The notes: a model not told the origin generated them from the sequence alone. 64,000 nt of DNA from Prorocentrum cordatum (GCA_963575745.1 CAUYUJ010020615.1:400736-464735), one strand, 5' to 3'. Counted from the first letter of the stretch, positions 28,011 through 37,760 are shown. Numbers and translations are program-made.

Positions 28011-28420
28011 CTACGAGGAGGCCCCACCACCCGCGGCCCGCCCCGAGGGCCTCGAGGCCGTCCCAGCGAAGGCCCTCTGTGCCAACGCAACAGCCTTGGG
28101 GGTTCCTTGGGGGCACGGGTGGCGGCCTCGCGAAATTCGGGGAAGATTCTCTTTACCCTTCCTCGCGAGCTGGCAGACCTGAATGACATGGCGGAAATCC
28201 GTGGACGCCGCTTTGCCACAAACAGAGCAGAAATACAGAGAAAACTCAAACCATTTGTGCATCACGTGCGACTCATGGATCTGATCCTTGCCAGAAAAAA
28301 TCGGGCACTGGACCGCCGACACGCCCGAGGGAAAAGGGCCCCCATCCAGGAACACAGGGTGTTGGCGGCCTCCAGGACCTGTGCCGAGGGAACGATTCGG
28401 CGGCACGGCGTGCAAGCCCA
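28011..28420 (-). pseudogene. M1 C-terminal Cys-containing tail
   Basis: In a different frame from the RNase H part, FSGKDQIHESHVMHKWFEFS then LYFCSVCGKAAS ... IQVCQLARKGKENLPRISRG RHP. The same layout, C-x2-C, a later Cys, then N/R-L-x-R-I/F-S-x-x-x-H-P, occurs in M5 (15710-15850). Conservation between two otherwise diverged elements suggests a functional metal-binding tail; no family name is known to me. Confidence 0.5.
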
Positions 28421-28438
28421 TCGCCCCTGCACCCGAGT

Positions 28439-31400
28439 TCACGAGTGGGGGCTCCGTGCAAGGGCGAGCTGGAGGCGAGACTGAGCAGGAGGGCGGACGC
28501 GCTCGACACGCTTCGAATTCCACGGATCCAGGGAAATCGATTCCGTGAGCGCACGACGGGCCCGACGCCTCACGAGCGCCGCAATCGCATCCCACTCATC
28601 GGCGCGAGGCGCATCGCCGATCATGCATCGGCTCGACCGCGCAGCCGCAGCCCCAGCCTCCTTATCAGCACATATATTTCCAGCAGCAACATACTGGAGG
28701 CCCTCATTCACAATCCGCTCTGGGTCCTCATCCAGGTGACTCGGGACCCACACAACATCAAGGTCACTGATACTGCTACCTCGTTTGATCAACGCCTGCT
28801 TCAAGCGGACCCAAAGATCTCCAATACTGCCTATACACGATGTGCGACGGCCAACACTCCAACCGCCCAACAGAGACCTGCAATCAGTGTGAAAACGTAT
28901 TTTTCCTGTCGAGCTCTCGAGGCACAGAACAAGAGCGAGCAACTCAGCTCTAGGTACAGTCTGCCTGCGCCCGCGGACCCCGCCAGAGACGATGGCGGCA
29001 GGCGACCGCGAATCTCCATCAGGCCGAAGTGCGACCGCAGCAGCTCCGATACGGCGCCGCCGAGGATCGGCTGTGCGCGGGCCGCCCGAACCGTCGCCGA
29101 ACACGTCGAGCACCTCCTCGCCCTCGGCCCTGCAGCTGTCGAGCGGCTCGCCCTGGTGCTCGACCCAGTCCGCCTGGCACTCGTCGAAGACGGGCGTGGT
29201 GAGGTCGGAGGGGCAGACGCCCCTCAACCACAAGGCGGGGTCTTGCTCCCAGCCCGCCCTCGCACGCACAATCAAGCATTCGCTGGCGTCAAAATCTGCA
29301 TGGCCCGTGTTGCACGGGCAGCTCCAAATTCGATGACATAACGTTTCCTTCTCAGTGCCACAACGCTGGCACGCCACCTCTAAATCGCAACCTGCCTGCT
29401 GCTGGCGCCCCCTCGCCCAGTGGCCGCCGCTGACGATGGCGACCGTCTGCGCCCACTGGTCGAGCGCACACGCAGCCATGAAGCGCCTCAACTCCCGACG
29501 CACGTGCATCATGTCGGCGCCGTCGCAGAGGCTGTCGCCTGCGGGGTGCAGAGCAGCCCGCTGCCACATACGCCTCGCGAAGTCCGCCATGAGGTCGTCC
29601 AAGAGCTCGGACGCGTCGGCGACGGCGTAGCACTCCGCGTCGGGGCCAGGGATGATCCACTCGTCGACTGCGTTGGGCCCAGTCGGGCGGACCCAGCGCT
29701 GGGGCGACCCGGGCCGCCACTCGGTGTCCAGGAGCACCGTGATCACAGCAGCAGCTGGCCCGCGGACGCGCCAGCAGCGACGCGGCCCTGCCTGCGACAG
29801 GGCCTGGAGCAGGCGGGGCCAGGCGCGACGTACTCGACCGTGGACCTCAGGCCTTGTGCGCCAGAGCTCGAGCCACTGGCTGGCGACCTGCCTCCGAAGC
29901 TCCAGCCCTGGGTCGCGCTGCCCATACAAGGCCGCCAAGGTCGACGTGAGGCACCTGCCAGGCCCCTTGCCGACAGCCGAGGCAGCGGCACCTCGGCGCA
30001 TCGCCAGGACCGAGGAGGGCGCGAGGCCAGCGACCTGGTGGCCGTACGTCGCCTGAGGTTGCGCCCCCGTCGTCCACAGCATCTTCGTGATCTTGGCCAT
30101 GCGGACCTCCCTACGCATGCGGAGAATCCTGCCTAGCCGACCCTTGGCCGCCTGGAAGCGCCTCTGGGGGCGCTTCCTGCACCGACGGCGCCCGCAGGTC
30201 GTGTCGACGCCGAGGTCCATCGCGCGCGCCGCGTAGGAGGCGGGCACATCAAGCCGCGCCAGGCCGCCAGCGATGGACCGCCCCAGCGGGGGGCGCGAGC
30301 ACGCCAGCACAGTCTTGGTGGGGACCTCGAGGCCAGCCTCGTCGAGCCCCCGCTTGAGCGCAACCGCGGCCTGGTAAATGTCGGCCTTGACTGACTGCCC
30401 CGTGCCAACTGATCGGATGACCGTGTCGTCGATGAACGTCCACAGCTGCGCGCGCTCGCACGCACGATGCGCGCGAGCAATCACAGGCCCGAGCATGACC
30501 TTGGCCAGCTTCCCGCCGTTGGCTGAGCCCGCCACAACTGACCGGTCGGGCTGCAGTCGGCGCCCAAGCCAGGCACGCTGGCGCAAGTGGCGGGGCCCCG
30601 CGCACAGCTGCACCTCCATCGCGGCCACGATCGCGGGAAACCCCTGCTGCGTAGCAGGCGCGAGCAGGCGCACGAAGGAGACTGAGTCGTAGAACTTCTT
30701 GGTGTCGAGAAGGAGGGTCGCGGTGAACCACCCATTCTCCGCGTCGCACTCGTCCATGCAAGCATGGCGCGCCGCGGCCCGCAGGGCGGACGATCCGCAG
30801 ACCGCGGTGTCCCACCACTCGGCCTGGGCGTCGCTCCACTCGTCGGTGGCAGCAGCTCGCACCTTCGCCCATACCTTGCAGGAGGTCAGCAGCATGCCGA
30901 TGATGCGGCCCCCTCCATCACGCTTGGGGATGGCGGCTCCAATGACCGCCGACAGCTGCCACGGCCAAACCCCAAAGGCCTCGCACTCGTTGAGGAGCGA
31001 AGCGAGGCCGTCGAAGCCGTCCCCGGGCATGCGCTGCAGGTCAGCGGGGCTCAGGTTGTCAATGCCGCGCGCCCTGCCCGAACTCATGCGGCGCATGGCC
31101 GCGCGCATCTGGTCGGACGTGATCGGATCCAGGCCATCGTCAGCAACGCGTCGGAGACCGTCGTTGAGGGCCTCGACAAGGTCGGCCTCGTCGTGCGCCG
31201 GGTCCTTCCACGCCCGCTCCCAGAACAAGGTCTTCTGCTCCAGGATGGCGTCGGGCTGGGCGATGGACCTCGCCGCGACGTCCCCGTCGGCGTCCCTGAC
31301 AAGGCCGTGGGTCCCCAGCTGCTCGGCCGCGGGCTCCTTGACATGTCGGCGGGCAATGCCTGGCCGACGCTGCCGCGCCTCGCGTGCCCAACGGACGTAC

Positions 31401-31741
31401 CCAAGGCGGGCGCGGTAAAGGCTGCGGCCGAGGAGGCGGTGGCACCACTGCTCAGTGCAAGCAAGCAGCCTCTGCGCATCATCCAAGCTCGGTATTTCCT
31501 GCTGCAAGAAAATGTCGGCACGAAGACGCCAGTCTTGCGCATCCTCCTGCAAGGACTGGCCAGAATACACATGATGGTCGTTCTTTCCCTCCCGAGCTCG
31601 CAACAAGGGGGCGGCTCGTGCAACGCACTCGCGCTGCTGCGGGGGGTCGGGCCCGTTAGTCAGTAGCGCGACGAGGCGGAACAACAAGGTGCTCAGCGTC
31701 TGCCAACCCTCCAGCACGGGGTCCAGCAGGTGGGCGCGGCC

Positions 31742-31772
<31 letters not shown>

Positions 31773-32479
31773 GTTTTGTTCATCCTGCGCTCCTCGATGC
31801 GATAGCCCTGACCACGCCCTCGCGCGGTGTGCGCACTGCGACCTGCAACCTGCTCCGTCTGGGTCAGCGACTCCTCGAGGGTGCCGACCCACTGCGCGTG
31901 CATCTGCGATGCGTGGTCGGTGGAGAGCGGCACTCGCGCGAACGGGAAATGATCCCGGTCGGCGGGCCGCTGGCTGCTTGGCTTCCAGGCCTGCATGGCG
32001 GCAGCGCACCTGGACCACGTCTCAGAGCTCACTAGGTATTCAATATCAGCTGGCGCGCCGCCATCTCGACCGAGAGCCTCGGTGGCGCGCGGCAAGGCCG
32101 ACTTCACCTCCGCCATGGGGCTGCTGCTAGGGTCTGGGTCGTGTTCGGGAGGCTCCGCGAAGCCATCGTCGTACTCGTCTGCCAGCGCGCCCATGAGATC
32201 CACGTCGTCATCCATTGACGCGCGCCGCGCCGCCACAGGGGGCGGTTGCCGCGGAGAGCGCGTCTCCGCAACACCGATCACCACTCCAGGTGCCGCCTCC
32301 AGCACTGCACCGCCTTCCAGTCCACGGAGCCGTGTAGTCGGGCAGCGGGAAAGGGGCGCGCCCGAGGTCGTCTGCCACAGCTGGCCCGCCAGGCTCGCCG
32401 GCCCCCGCAAGGAGCGTGTCGTGGGAATCCCGTAGCTCCTCTGGCAGCGCCTCGCGGCGCTTGCTGGCCTGCGCCGCAA
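28439..32479 (-). CDS. M1 reverse transcriptase - RNase H polyprotein
   Basis: An uninterrupted frame of about 1,346 codons (5' limit arbitrary, since the endonuclease lies upstream in other frames). Reverse transcriptase: palm motif A LLLDTKKFYDSV (Asp about residue 592), motif B SVVAGSANGGKLAK (about 647-660), motif C WTFIDDTVI (FIDD at 682-685, instead of the usual Y/F-A-DD), motif D GLEVPTKT. Then a zinc-knuckle CQRCGTEKETLCHRIWSCPC (about 1037), and RNase H with FGDGSG (Asp about 1129), RAELLAL, FHTDCRS, VPSHLDE and GNICADKEAG. Near residue 236 a run of 27 A encodes poly-Lys in frame. It copies its own RNA into DNA at a nicked target. Confidence 0.82.
31746..31772 (-). repeat. A27 homopolymer inside the M1 reading frame
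   Basis: 27 T on the plus strand, preceded in sense by AACAAAAC. It is read as N-K-T-K9-N with the long frame kept on both sides. Confidence 0.9.
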
Positions 32480-32505
32480 GCTTGCGCCGCCTGCGGCTGC
32501 TGGGA

Positions 32506-33330
32506 TCAGCAGCGACCTTCGGCGGGCAGCGGAGGGGCAGCGCAGAAGGCAGCGCCAGCGCCTGGTGGTGGCAGCGGCGGTTGCTGGACGTGAGCTCGAT
32601 GACCAGCCCGCAGTGCGTGCGCCGCGGCACGTTTGGGCTCCGCCACCACCCTGACGTTCTCAGCGTAGCCCGACGAGGCGAGCACGTAGTCGTACAGCTT
32701 GCCCTTGCCTTTGTCGCAAGTGGCGCGCACGCTCCCTGGCGCAGTGGCGGTGGCGCCGAGCCGCTGCAACCATTCAGTCTCGCCCCAGTCGGTCGGCTCA
32801 ACGTTCCAGTCGCCAACGATCACGATGGGGTCCTTCACGAACGAAAGGAAGGCCGCCAAGGAGGCGAGCCGCTGCTGGTTGGCTCCGCGAAACCGAAGCA
32901 TAGGCACCAGATACGCCACCACCACGAGGACGTTGCCTTGTAGCAAGTGCCACACCATCGGGGCGAAACCGAAGAAGGGGGGCGGGCGACCAGCCGCCTG
33001 GCACGCGCGTCGGTGCCCCTCGAAGGTAGTGGCGGCCAACGTCTTCTTGATCGCCAGCATCTCGCCGCCTGTGACGCCGTCCAGGGACCGACCTGAAGGG
33101 ATGCCAGGCGTGACTGCGACCTTCCAGTTGCCTTCTGGAGGTCGAGTTGCTGCTGCTCGGCGGCAGCAGGTGACGCATGGGTCTCGCAGAAGCCCACGAC
33201 GTCGAAGCCCGAGCCGTATCCCTCAAGGAACCTGCGGTCGGTCGGGCCGTACTGGGTGATATTCCCGAAGAACAATCTGGCCTTAGTACGGGCTGGTCCC
33301 GTTCCTGACGTCACGCCGCAGTCGTTCTGC
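32506..33330 (-). pseudogene. M1 endonuclease (EEP) domain, frameshifted
   Basis: First part in one frame: ARLFFGNITQYGPTDRRFLE then DVVGFCETH (strand 1 and catalytic Glu region). After a shift near 33140: MVWHLLQGNVLVVVAYL, DPIVIVGDWNVEPTDW (GDWN catalytic motif), GSVRATCDKGKGKLYDYVLA. Exonuclease-endonuclease-phosphatase domains nick the target for non-LTR retrotransposition. The terminal SDH motif is not clearly present. Confidence 0.65.
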
Positions 33331-34298
33331 AGCCGCTGCTTTGTCGCGAAGCCGCTGCGCGGTGTCGGCAGAACCTCCAGCTGGTGCCGCCCCCATGGCG
33401 ACGTCCGCTGGCAGGCCCCCAGGCTGCCCTCCATCGGCGGCCGCGGGGGGCTGGCCTCCACGAGGGATGGCAGGAGGAGTGCCAGGAGCAGCCACAGCAG
33501 CCTGCGCAGGGGGCGCGACGGGCAGAGCAACGGTGAGCTTCTGCAGCGTTTCCTTGGTCTGCTGCGCCACGGCGTGCCCCGTGTCGGGCGGTTTGTTGCC
33601 CGCCGCCAACTGGGCCAACTGGTCCTCGTAGGTGGCCACGAGCTGGTTGACGAGGCCTGCCAGCTTCCCGAAGTCGTCCAATGTCGACGCCGAGACGGGG
33701 GGTCCCGCCTGGTCACCAGCAGCGGTGTCTGCGGCGTCCTGCTTGGCCTGCTCCAGGTCGCCTCGAACCGCGACGGGCTGCGCCTCGGCCGCCTCGAGCT
33801 CATCAGCCGCCTCTTGAGCAGCCTGCTGCGCCCGCTCGAGGCGCTGGGCCCCCTGGAGGACCACGCGCTGGGCCTTGACCACGGGCTGCGGAAGGCCCTT
33901 GCCGCGGGGGTCTTCCATGCCAGCGGCGCGAAGGCGGCGCCGATACACGGCCCTGTCGCGCAAGAACTGGCCCAGGACGGACGCGAGCTGCGCGAACTTC
34001 TCGTCCCCCATGGCAACCCAGCACTCCAGCTGATGGTCGTCGAGCACGGCCGCCGTCGGCGGGGCGGCGGGCTGGCGGCCACCGCCTGGCCCACGCGGCT
34101 GCGACGGGCCATCACGCCCAGGTGGCGCGGCGGCCTTGCCAGGGCCCCAGGCCCATGCCCCGCGAGGGGTGCCGCGGCGCCCAGGCCCTGGGCCTCCGCT
34201 GAACCCTGGGTGCCCAGGATTGGGGGGCTGCAGTGGTAGCACTTCGCCTTGGCCCCGCGGTTCCAGGCACAGCAGGAGCGGCATCCCCAGCCCGCCAT
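33283..34298 (-). pseudogene. M1 N-terminal region: RanBP2-type zinc finger and coiled coil
   Basis: An ATG at 34298 opens MAGWGCRSCCAWNRGAKAKC YHC: W-x-C-x2-C-x3-N-x6-C-x2-C, the full RanBP2-type zinc-finger signature, usually an RNA or ubiquitin binder. In the neighbouring frame (shift near 34230) follow MGDEKFAQLASVLGQFLRDR, VVLQGAQRLERAQQAAQEAA DELEAAEA (coiled coil) and a Pro/Ala-rich linker to a stop at 33283. It probably takes the place of an ORF1 RNA-binding protein, fused upstream of the endonuclease. Confidence 0.6.
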
Positions 34299-34439
34299 GG
34301 TGCCGCCGTGTCGGTGAAGGGCCGCCAGTGAGCCCCTGCAGTACCGGCAAAAGAATGTCGGGCTCCAAGAGCCCTAGCTCTGCCGCGGAATAGCGGTGTC
34401 CGTGTCTGCCAATGCGGGCTCAGCCCGCCAAGCAACAGC

Positions 34440-34461
34440 CTTGAGCCAAAATGGCTACGGA
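34440..34461 (-). other. Dinoflagellate spliced leader sequence (22/22)
   Basis: Minus strand T then CCGTAGCCATTTTGGCTCAA then G: identical to the universal dinoflagellate spliced leader (first base D = T). What follows is GCTGTTGC, not the GT of a spliced-leader RNA gene, so it is the 5' end of a copied, trans-spliced mRNA. Confidence 0.95.
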
Positions 34462-34572
34462 TGAGGAGGTGGAGGAGGAGGAGGTGAAGGAGTAGGAGGA
34501 GGAGGAGGAGGAGGAGGAGAGAAGGCCCCCCCTGGGCTCGCTGCCGAATTTTGCTCTTCGATCCTCAGACAC
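34462..34572. repeat. GGA microsatellite and F1 remnant
   Basis: GGATGAGGAGGTGGAGGAGG ... to about 34520, then GAGAAGGCCCCCCCTGGGCT CGCTGCCG, an F1 arm fragment, up to the exon 1 donor. Confidence 0.7.
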
Positions 34573-34742
34573 CTCGGGCCGACGTGGTCGCCGTCGATCA
34601 GCAGCGCCACGGGCGGCCGCGGCGCCGGGCCGCCGCGGGGGCCGCGCACCTCCGCGAAGGGGCGGCCGCGCGGCCACAGGGCGCCCGCGGCCGGGGCGAG
34701 CAGCAGGCGGGCCCCGGGAGCGCGGCGGCGCCGCCGCACCAT
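34573..34742 (-). CDS. NYN gene exon 1 (start, IDGD motif)
   Basis: ATG at 34742 follows a long pyrimidine (minus-strand) tract. The frame reads MVRRRRRAPGARLLLAPAAG ALWPRGRPFAEVRGPRGG then PRPPVALLIDGDHVGP, ending CCCGAG before GTGTCT in phase 2. VALLIDGDHV is the first strand and first acidic motif of NYN-domain (LabA/PIN-like) RNases. The Arg/Ala-rich start resembles an organelle transit sequence, but that is only a composition argument. M1 begins about 110 bases into the following intron. Confidence 0.52.
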
Positions 34743-34789
34743 CGCCGCAACGGAGGGGGGAGGACAGAGGGAGGGAGGGAGGGAGGAGG

Positions 34790-35165
34790 GAGGGACGAGG
34801 GCTCCCTCCTCCTCCCAAACCCCTCGCCTCTCGTCCCTCTTCCGCCTCTCCTCTGCGGGGGGAGGAGGATGAGGAGAAGGAGGAGGAGCAGGAGGAGGAG
34901 GAGGAGGAGGAGGAGGAGGAGGAGACGAGGAGGAGGAGGAAAAGGAGGAAGAGGAGGAGGAGGAGGAGGAGGAGGAGGAGGAGGACCAGGACGAGGAGGA
35001 GAAGGAGGAGGAGGAGGAGGAGGAGGAAGAGGAGAAGGAGGAGGAGGAGGAGAGAGGGCGAGGATTGGTGAGGGGACTGGTGAGGAGGAGGAGGAGAAGG
35101 GGGAGGAGGAGGCGGAGGAGAGCGAGGAGGAAGAGGAGAAGGAGGAGGGTCAAGGCACAAGGATG
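34790..35165. repeat. GGA/GAG microsatellite
   Basis: About 370 bp of GGA with GAA, GAC and GAGAAG interruptions. Confidence 0.95.
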
Positions 35166-35216
35166 ATCGAGGAGGAGGGTAAGTGAGGATCGAGAGGGAT
35201 CGAGAGGGAGGAGGGA

Positions 35217-35804
35217 GTGCGAGGGTCGAGGGTTGAGCCTCCCTCTGATGAGGCTCGCTCGTCTGTCGCTGAAGCCGCTTCTGCTATCGTGCCCTCAGTG
35301 GTCTCTTCAAGTGCTGTTTTGGCTGAGCCTCCTATTGTTGAGGCTCGCCCTACGCTTGTGGACCCCTTTTTGGCTGAGCCTCCGTCTGGTGAGGTTCGCC
35401 TTTCAGCTGCTACTTTGGCTGAGCCTCTTTCCGAGGCTCCCCCAGGAGAGTTCTTCGACGCTGGTTTGGGGCTGCCTCCTTCGGTTGAGGCGCCCTCCGA
35501 TCTGATGGCTATGAGCGCTCTTTCGGGTGAGGTGGAAGGTTCGGCCCTTCCAGGGCAGCATTTTTCTAGATCCGAGCTTCAGACGGGTTCTTTACCTTCG
35601 GGCGCGAAGACGCCCGCAGGCTCGAGTTTTGACGAGGGTGCGAAGGCGCTCTCAATCTCTGACCTCGAGTTGCTCAGCTGCTTTTCTGACGGTGATGAGG
35701 TAATTGAAAGGCTGCGGGTAGAGCAGTGGCTAGTGGCACCCGTTTTGAATACAGCGTCTCGGTTGGTTCCGGCAGAGGCTACAGAACTCATGCCAGTCGT
35801 ATGA
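35217..35804 (+). CDS. Unrecognised acidic, Ala/Pro/Ser-rich protein segment
   Basis: About 195 codons to a stop at 35804. The first half repeats EPPSDEARSS, AEPPIVEARPTLV, AEPPSGEVRLSA, AEPLSEAPPGE at 16-25 residue spacing; the second half is non-repetitive (FDEGAKALSISDLELLSCFS then DGDEVIERLRVEQWLVAPVL). Third positions are rich in T, unlike the GC-rich surroundings, and no DNA-level short repeat explains it. The frame is open upstream to the GGA tract, so the start is unknown. It could be one exon of a plus-strand gene. No function can be given. Confidence 0.45.
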   Translation: MRGSRVEPPSDEARSSVAEAASAIVPSVVSSSAVLAEPPIVEARPTLVDPFLAEPPSGEVRLSAATLAEPLSEAPPGEFFDAGLGLPPSVEAPSDLMAMSALSGEVEGSALPGQHFSRSELQTGSLPSGAKTPAGSSFDEGAKALSISDLELLSCFSDGDEVIERLRVEQWLVAPVLNTASRLVPAEATELMPVV

Positions 35805-36122
35805 GCCTTGCAGGCGCACGCTAGCTAGGCAGTTGTACGCAGCTAGCCTCAATGTTCATGCCACCAAGCTTTAACCTGCTTCAAGAGTTTAGCTTGGCGT
35901 CGCACACCGTGAAAAAATCCTCCTCCTCCTCCTCCTCCTCCTCCTCCTCCTCCTCCTCCTCCTCCCGCCTCCTCCTCCTCCGCACTTACTCAATACGAAT
36001 ACTACTCTCCCTCTTCCCCTGATGACGGTTTGAAAGTGTCCGACCCCCCCCCCTCCGCGTACTGTTTTTTTACACTCAAGTTTCCCAGAGTTGGGTTTTC
36101 GCCTGCATTTGTTTTCAAAATG
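35805..36122. repeat. Spacer with CCT tract (35909-35985)
   Basis: GCACGCTAGCTAGGC / GTACGCAGCTAGCC just after the stop is a short direct repeat. The CCT tract follows. No gene. Confidence 0.7.
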
Positions 36123-36320
36123 CTGCTCTCGCTGAGGCGCCGGCCTCATTTTCGGGCCCCGCTCGTTCCGAATCGTGCTCCCGCTGCAGCGCTGGCCTCA
36201 TTTCCGTGCTTCCGCTCGTTCCGAATCGTGCTCCCGCTGCAGCGCTGGCCTCATTTCCGCGCTTCCGCTCGTTTCGACTCGTGCTCCCGCTGCAGCGCTG
36301 GCGTCATTTCCCGTGCCATG
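36123..36320. repeat. ~54-bp tandem array, about 3.5 units
   Basis: CTCGTTCCGAATCGTGCTCC, CGCTGCAGCGCTGGCCTCAT, TTCCGTGCTTCCG repeated with few changes. Each unit contains the palindrome GCTGCAGC. Confidence 0.85.
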
Positions 36321-36529
36321 CCACGGCATGCAATGCAATGCTAGGTTGATACTACGCTTTGCGGTGCTCTTCTACGCCATGCCATGCCGTGCTCTACAAT
36401 GCATCGCGTACCCTTTCGGGATCATTGCCCTGCTCGACATCCGACTGTGCGAGTAGAGAGGGGATCTGCGCCATGGTAAGGGATGGGAGGGAGGGGTAGG
36501 ATGTCAGATATGACGCGAGCGCACGTAGC
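36321..36529. other. Spacer with ATGC-rich short repeats
   Basis: CCATGCCACGGCATGCAATGCAATGC-type wording (36320-36345, 36376-36402). No gene. Confidence 0.5.
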
Positions 36530-36950
36530 TTGTCCTCCCCCTCCTCCCCCTCCTCCTCCTCCTCCTCCTCCTCCTCCTCCTCCTCCTCCCCCTCCTTCCC
36601 CTCCTCCTCCTCCTCCTCCTCCTCCTCCTCCTGCTCCTCCTCCTCGACCTCCTCCTGCTCCTCTTCCTCCTCCTCCTCCACCACCACCTCCACCTCCACC
36701 TCCGCCTCATCCTCAACATCATCATCCTAATCCTCCTCATCTTCCTCCTCCTCCTCCTCGTCCTCCTTGGGTTCCTCGTCCTTCTCCTCCTCCTGGTCCT
36801 CCTCCTCCTCCTCCTCGTCCGCCTCCTCCTCCTCCTCCTCCTGCTCCTGCTCCTGCTCCTGTTCCTGCTCCTGCTCCTCCTCCTCCTTCTTCTTCTTCTC
36901 CTCCTCCTCTTCTTCTCCTCCTCCTCCTCCTCCTCCTTCTCCTCTGTCAG
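36530..36950. repeat. CCT/CTC microsatellite
   Basis: Pyrimidine tract with CCACCT, CTCGTC and CTGCTC sub-blocks. Confidence 0.92.
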
Positions 36951-37321
36951 TTTCGTGGGCCTCAACAAAACAAATATCAGAGCTCAGATTTAAGAAGATG
37001 TCCACCAACAATGAATGAGGGTTCCCTGCCTGTGCCCGTTCCGCAGCCCTCTGGGCCAGAACAGATCAGAGCCTGGAGACAGGCTATTTTCACACTTAGG
37101 TGCGAAGCTCAGGGGGACCTGTACAGATATAACGATATCCTGGGTATTTCTGTTAAAAAGGATTGCTTTCTCGCTCGCGACATTTACCTTTAGTCGGAGA
37201 TATAGTATAAACTCTTGAGAGCCCAAGACTCCGCTTACCTCCTGGAGGACTAGAGACCTGGAAGAGTCGTGAGGATATATCGAGGTGACAGGCTGGAAGA
37301 TCCGTGGATAACATGCTCCAC
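36951..37321. other. Spacer; short plus-strand open segment
   Basis: 37010-37193 reads NEGSLPVPVPQPSGPEQIRA then WRQAIFTLRCEAQGDLYRYN to a stop. It is coding-like but has no motif and no clear splice borders. Confidence 0.3.
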
Positions 37322-37475
37322 TGACATCCTCCTCCTCCTCCTCCTCCTCCTCCTCCTCCTCCCCCCTCCTCCTCTCCTCCACCTCCACATCCACCTCCAC
37401 CTCTAGCTCCAATTCCACCTCCACCTCCACCACCGCATGCTCCTCCTCCTCCTCCGCATCTTCTTCTTCTTCGTA
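37322..37475. repeat. CCT and CCACCT microsatellite
   Basis: CCT, then CCACCTCCA hexamer-like, then CCT and TTC. Confidence 0.9.
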
Positions 37476-37760
37476 TTATTATTCGCATGCGTCGCATTTT
37501 GTTAATATGCTCAGCCTGCTTACTCTTACTCTCATCTTATTCGTAATATCAGTATTATTAGTATTGATAATAATATTATTATTATTATTCTTATCATTAT
37601 TATTAGTATTATGAGTCTTAGTATTCTTATTCGTCTGATCAGTATTCGTATGAATCGTCAGTGTGTTCGTCTGCTTAGTCCTCTTATTATACGTATTCGG
37701 CTTAAGAGTGTTCACATGATTCTTATTACTATTCGTCTTCTTATAAATCGGAGGTTGGGA
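37476..37760. repeat. AT-rich (ATT/AGT)n sequence
   Basis: TATTATTATTATTCTTATCA and GTATTCTTATTCGTCTGATC types. A related stretch (CGTATTATTAGTATTGGGTT) lies at 38838-38905 on the other side of the GTGTCCCGT block. Confidence 0.8.

Larger units (their letters stand above)
27990..34461 (-). mobile_element. M1: near-complete non-LTR retrotransposon with spliced leader
   Basis: On the minus strand: exact spliced leader, ~140-base leader region, zinc-finger/coiled-coil part, endonuclease (EEP), reverse transcriptase, RNase H and Cys tail. It lacks long terminal repeats. Frameshifts near 34230, 33300, 33140, 32500 and 28440 break the protein, so this copy is probably dead, unless the indels are sequencing errors. 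Both ends are bounded by GGA (plus-strand) microsatellite. It lies within intron 1 of the NYN gene and has the same orientation. Confidence 0.75.

Noticed and set aside
34440-34461. Spliced-leader RNA gene
   Set aside because: No GT donor follows the leader and no Sm-site-like or hairpin region is seen; the leader runs straight into a retroelement 5' region.
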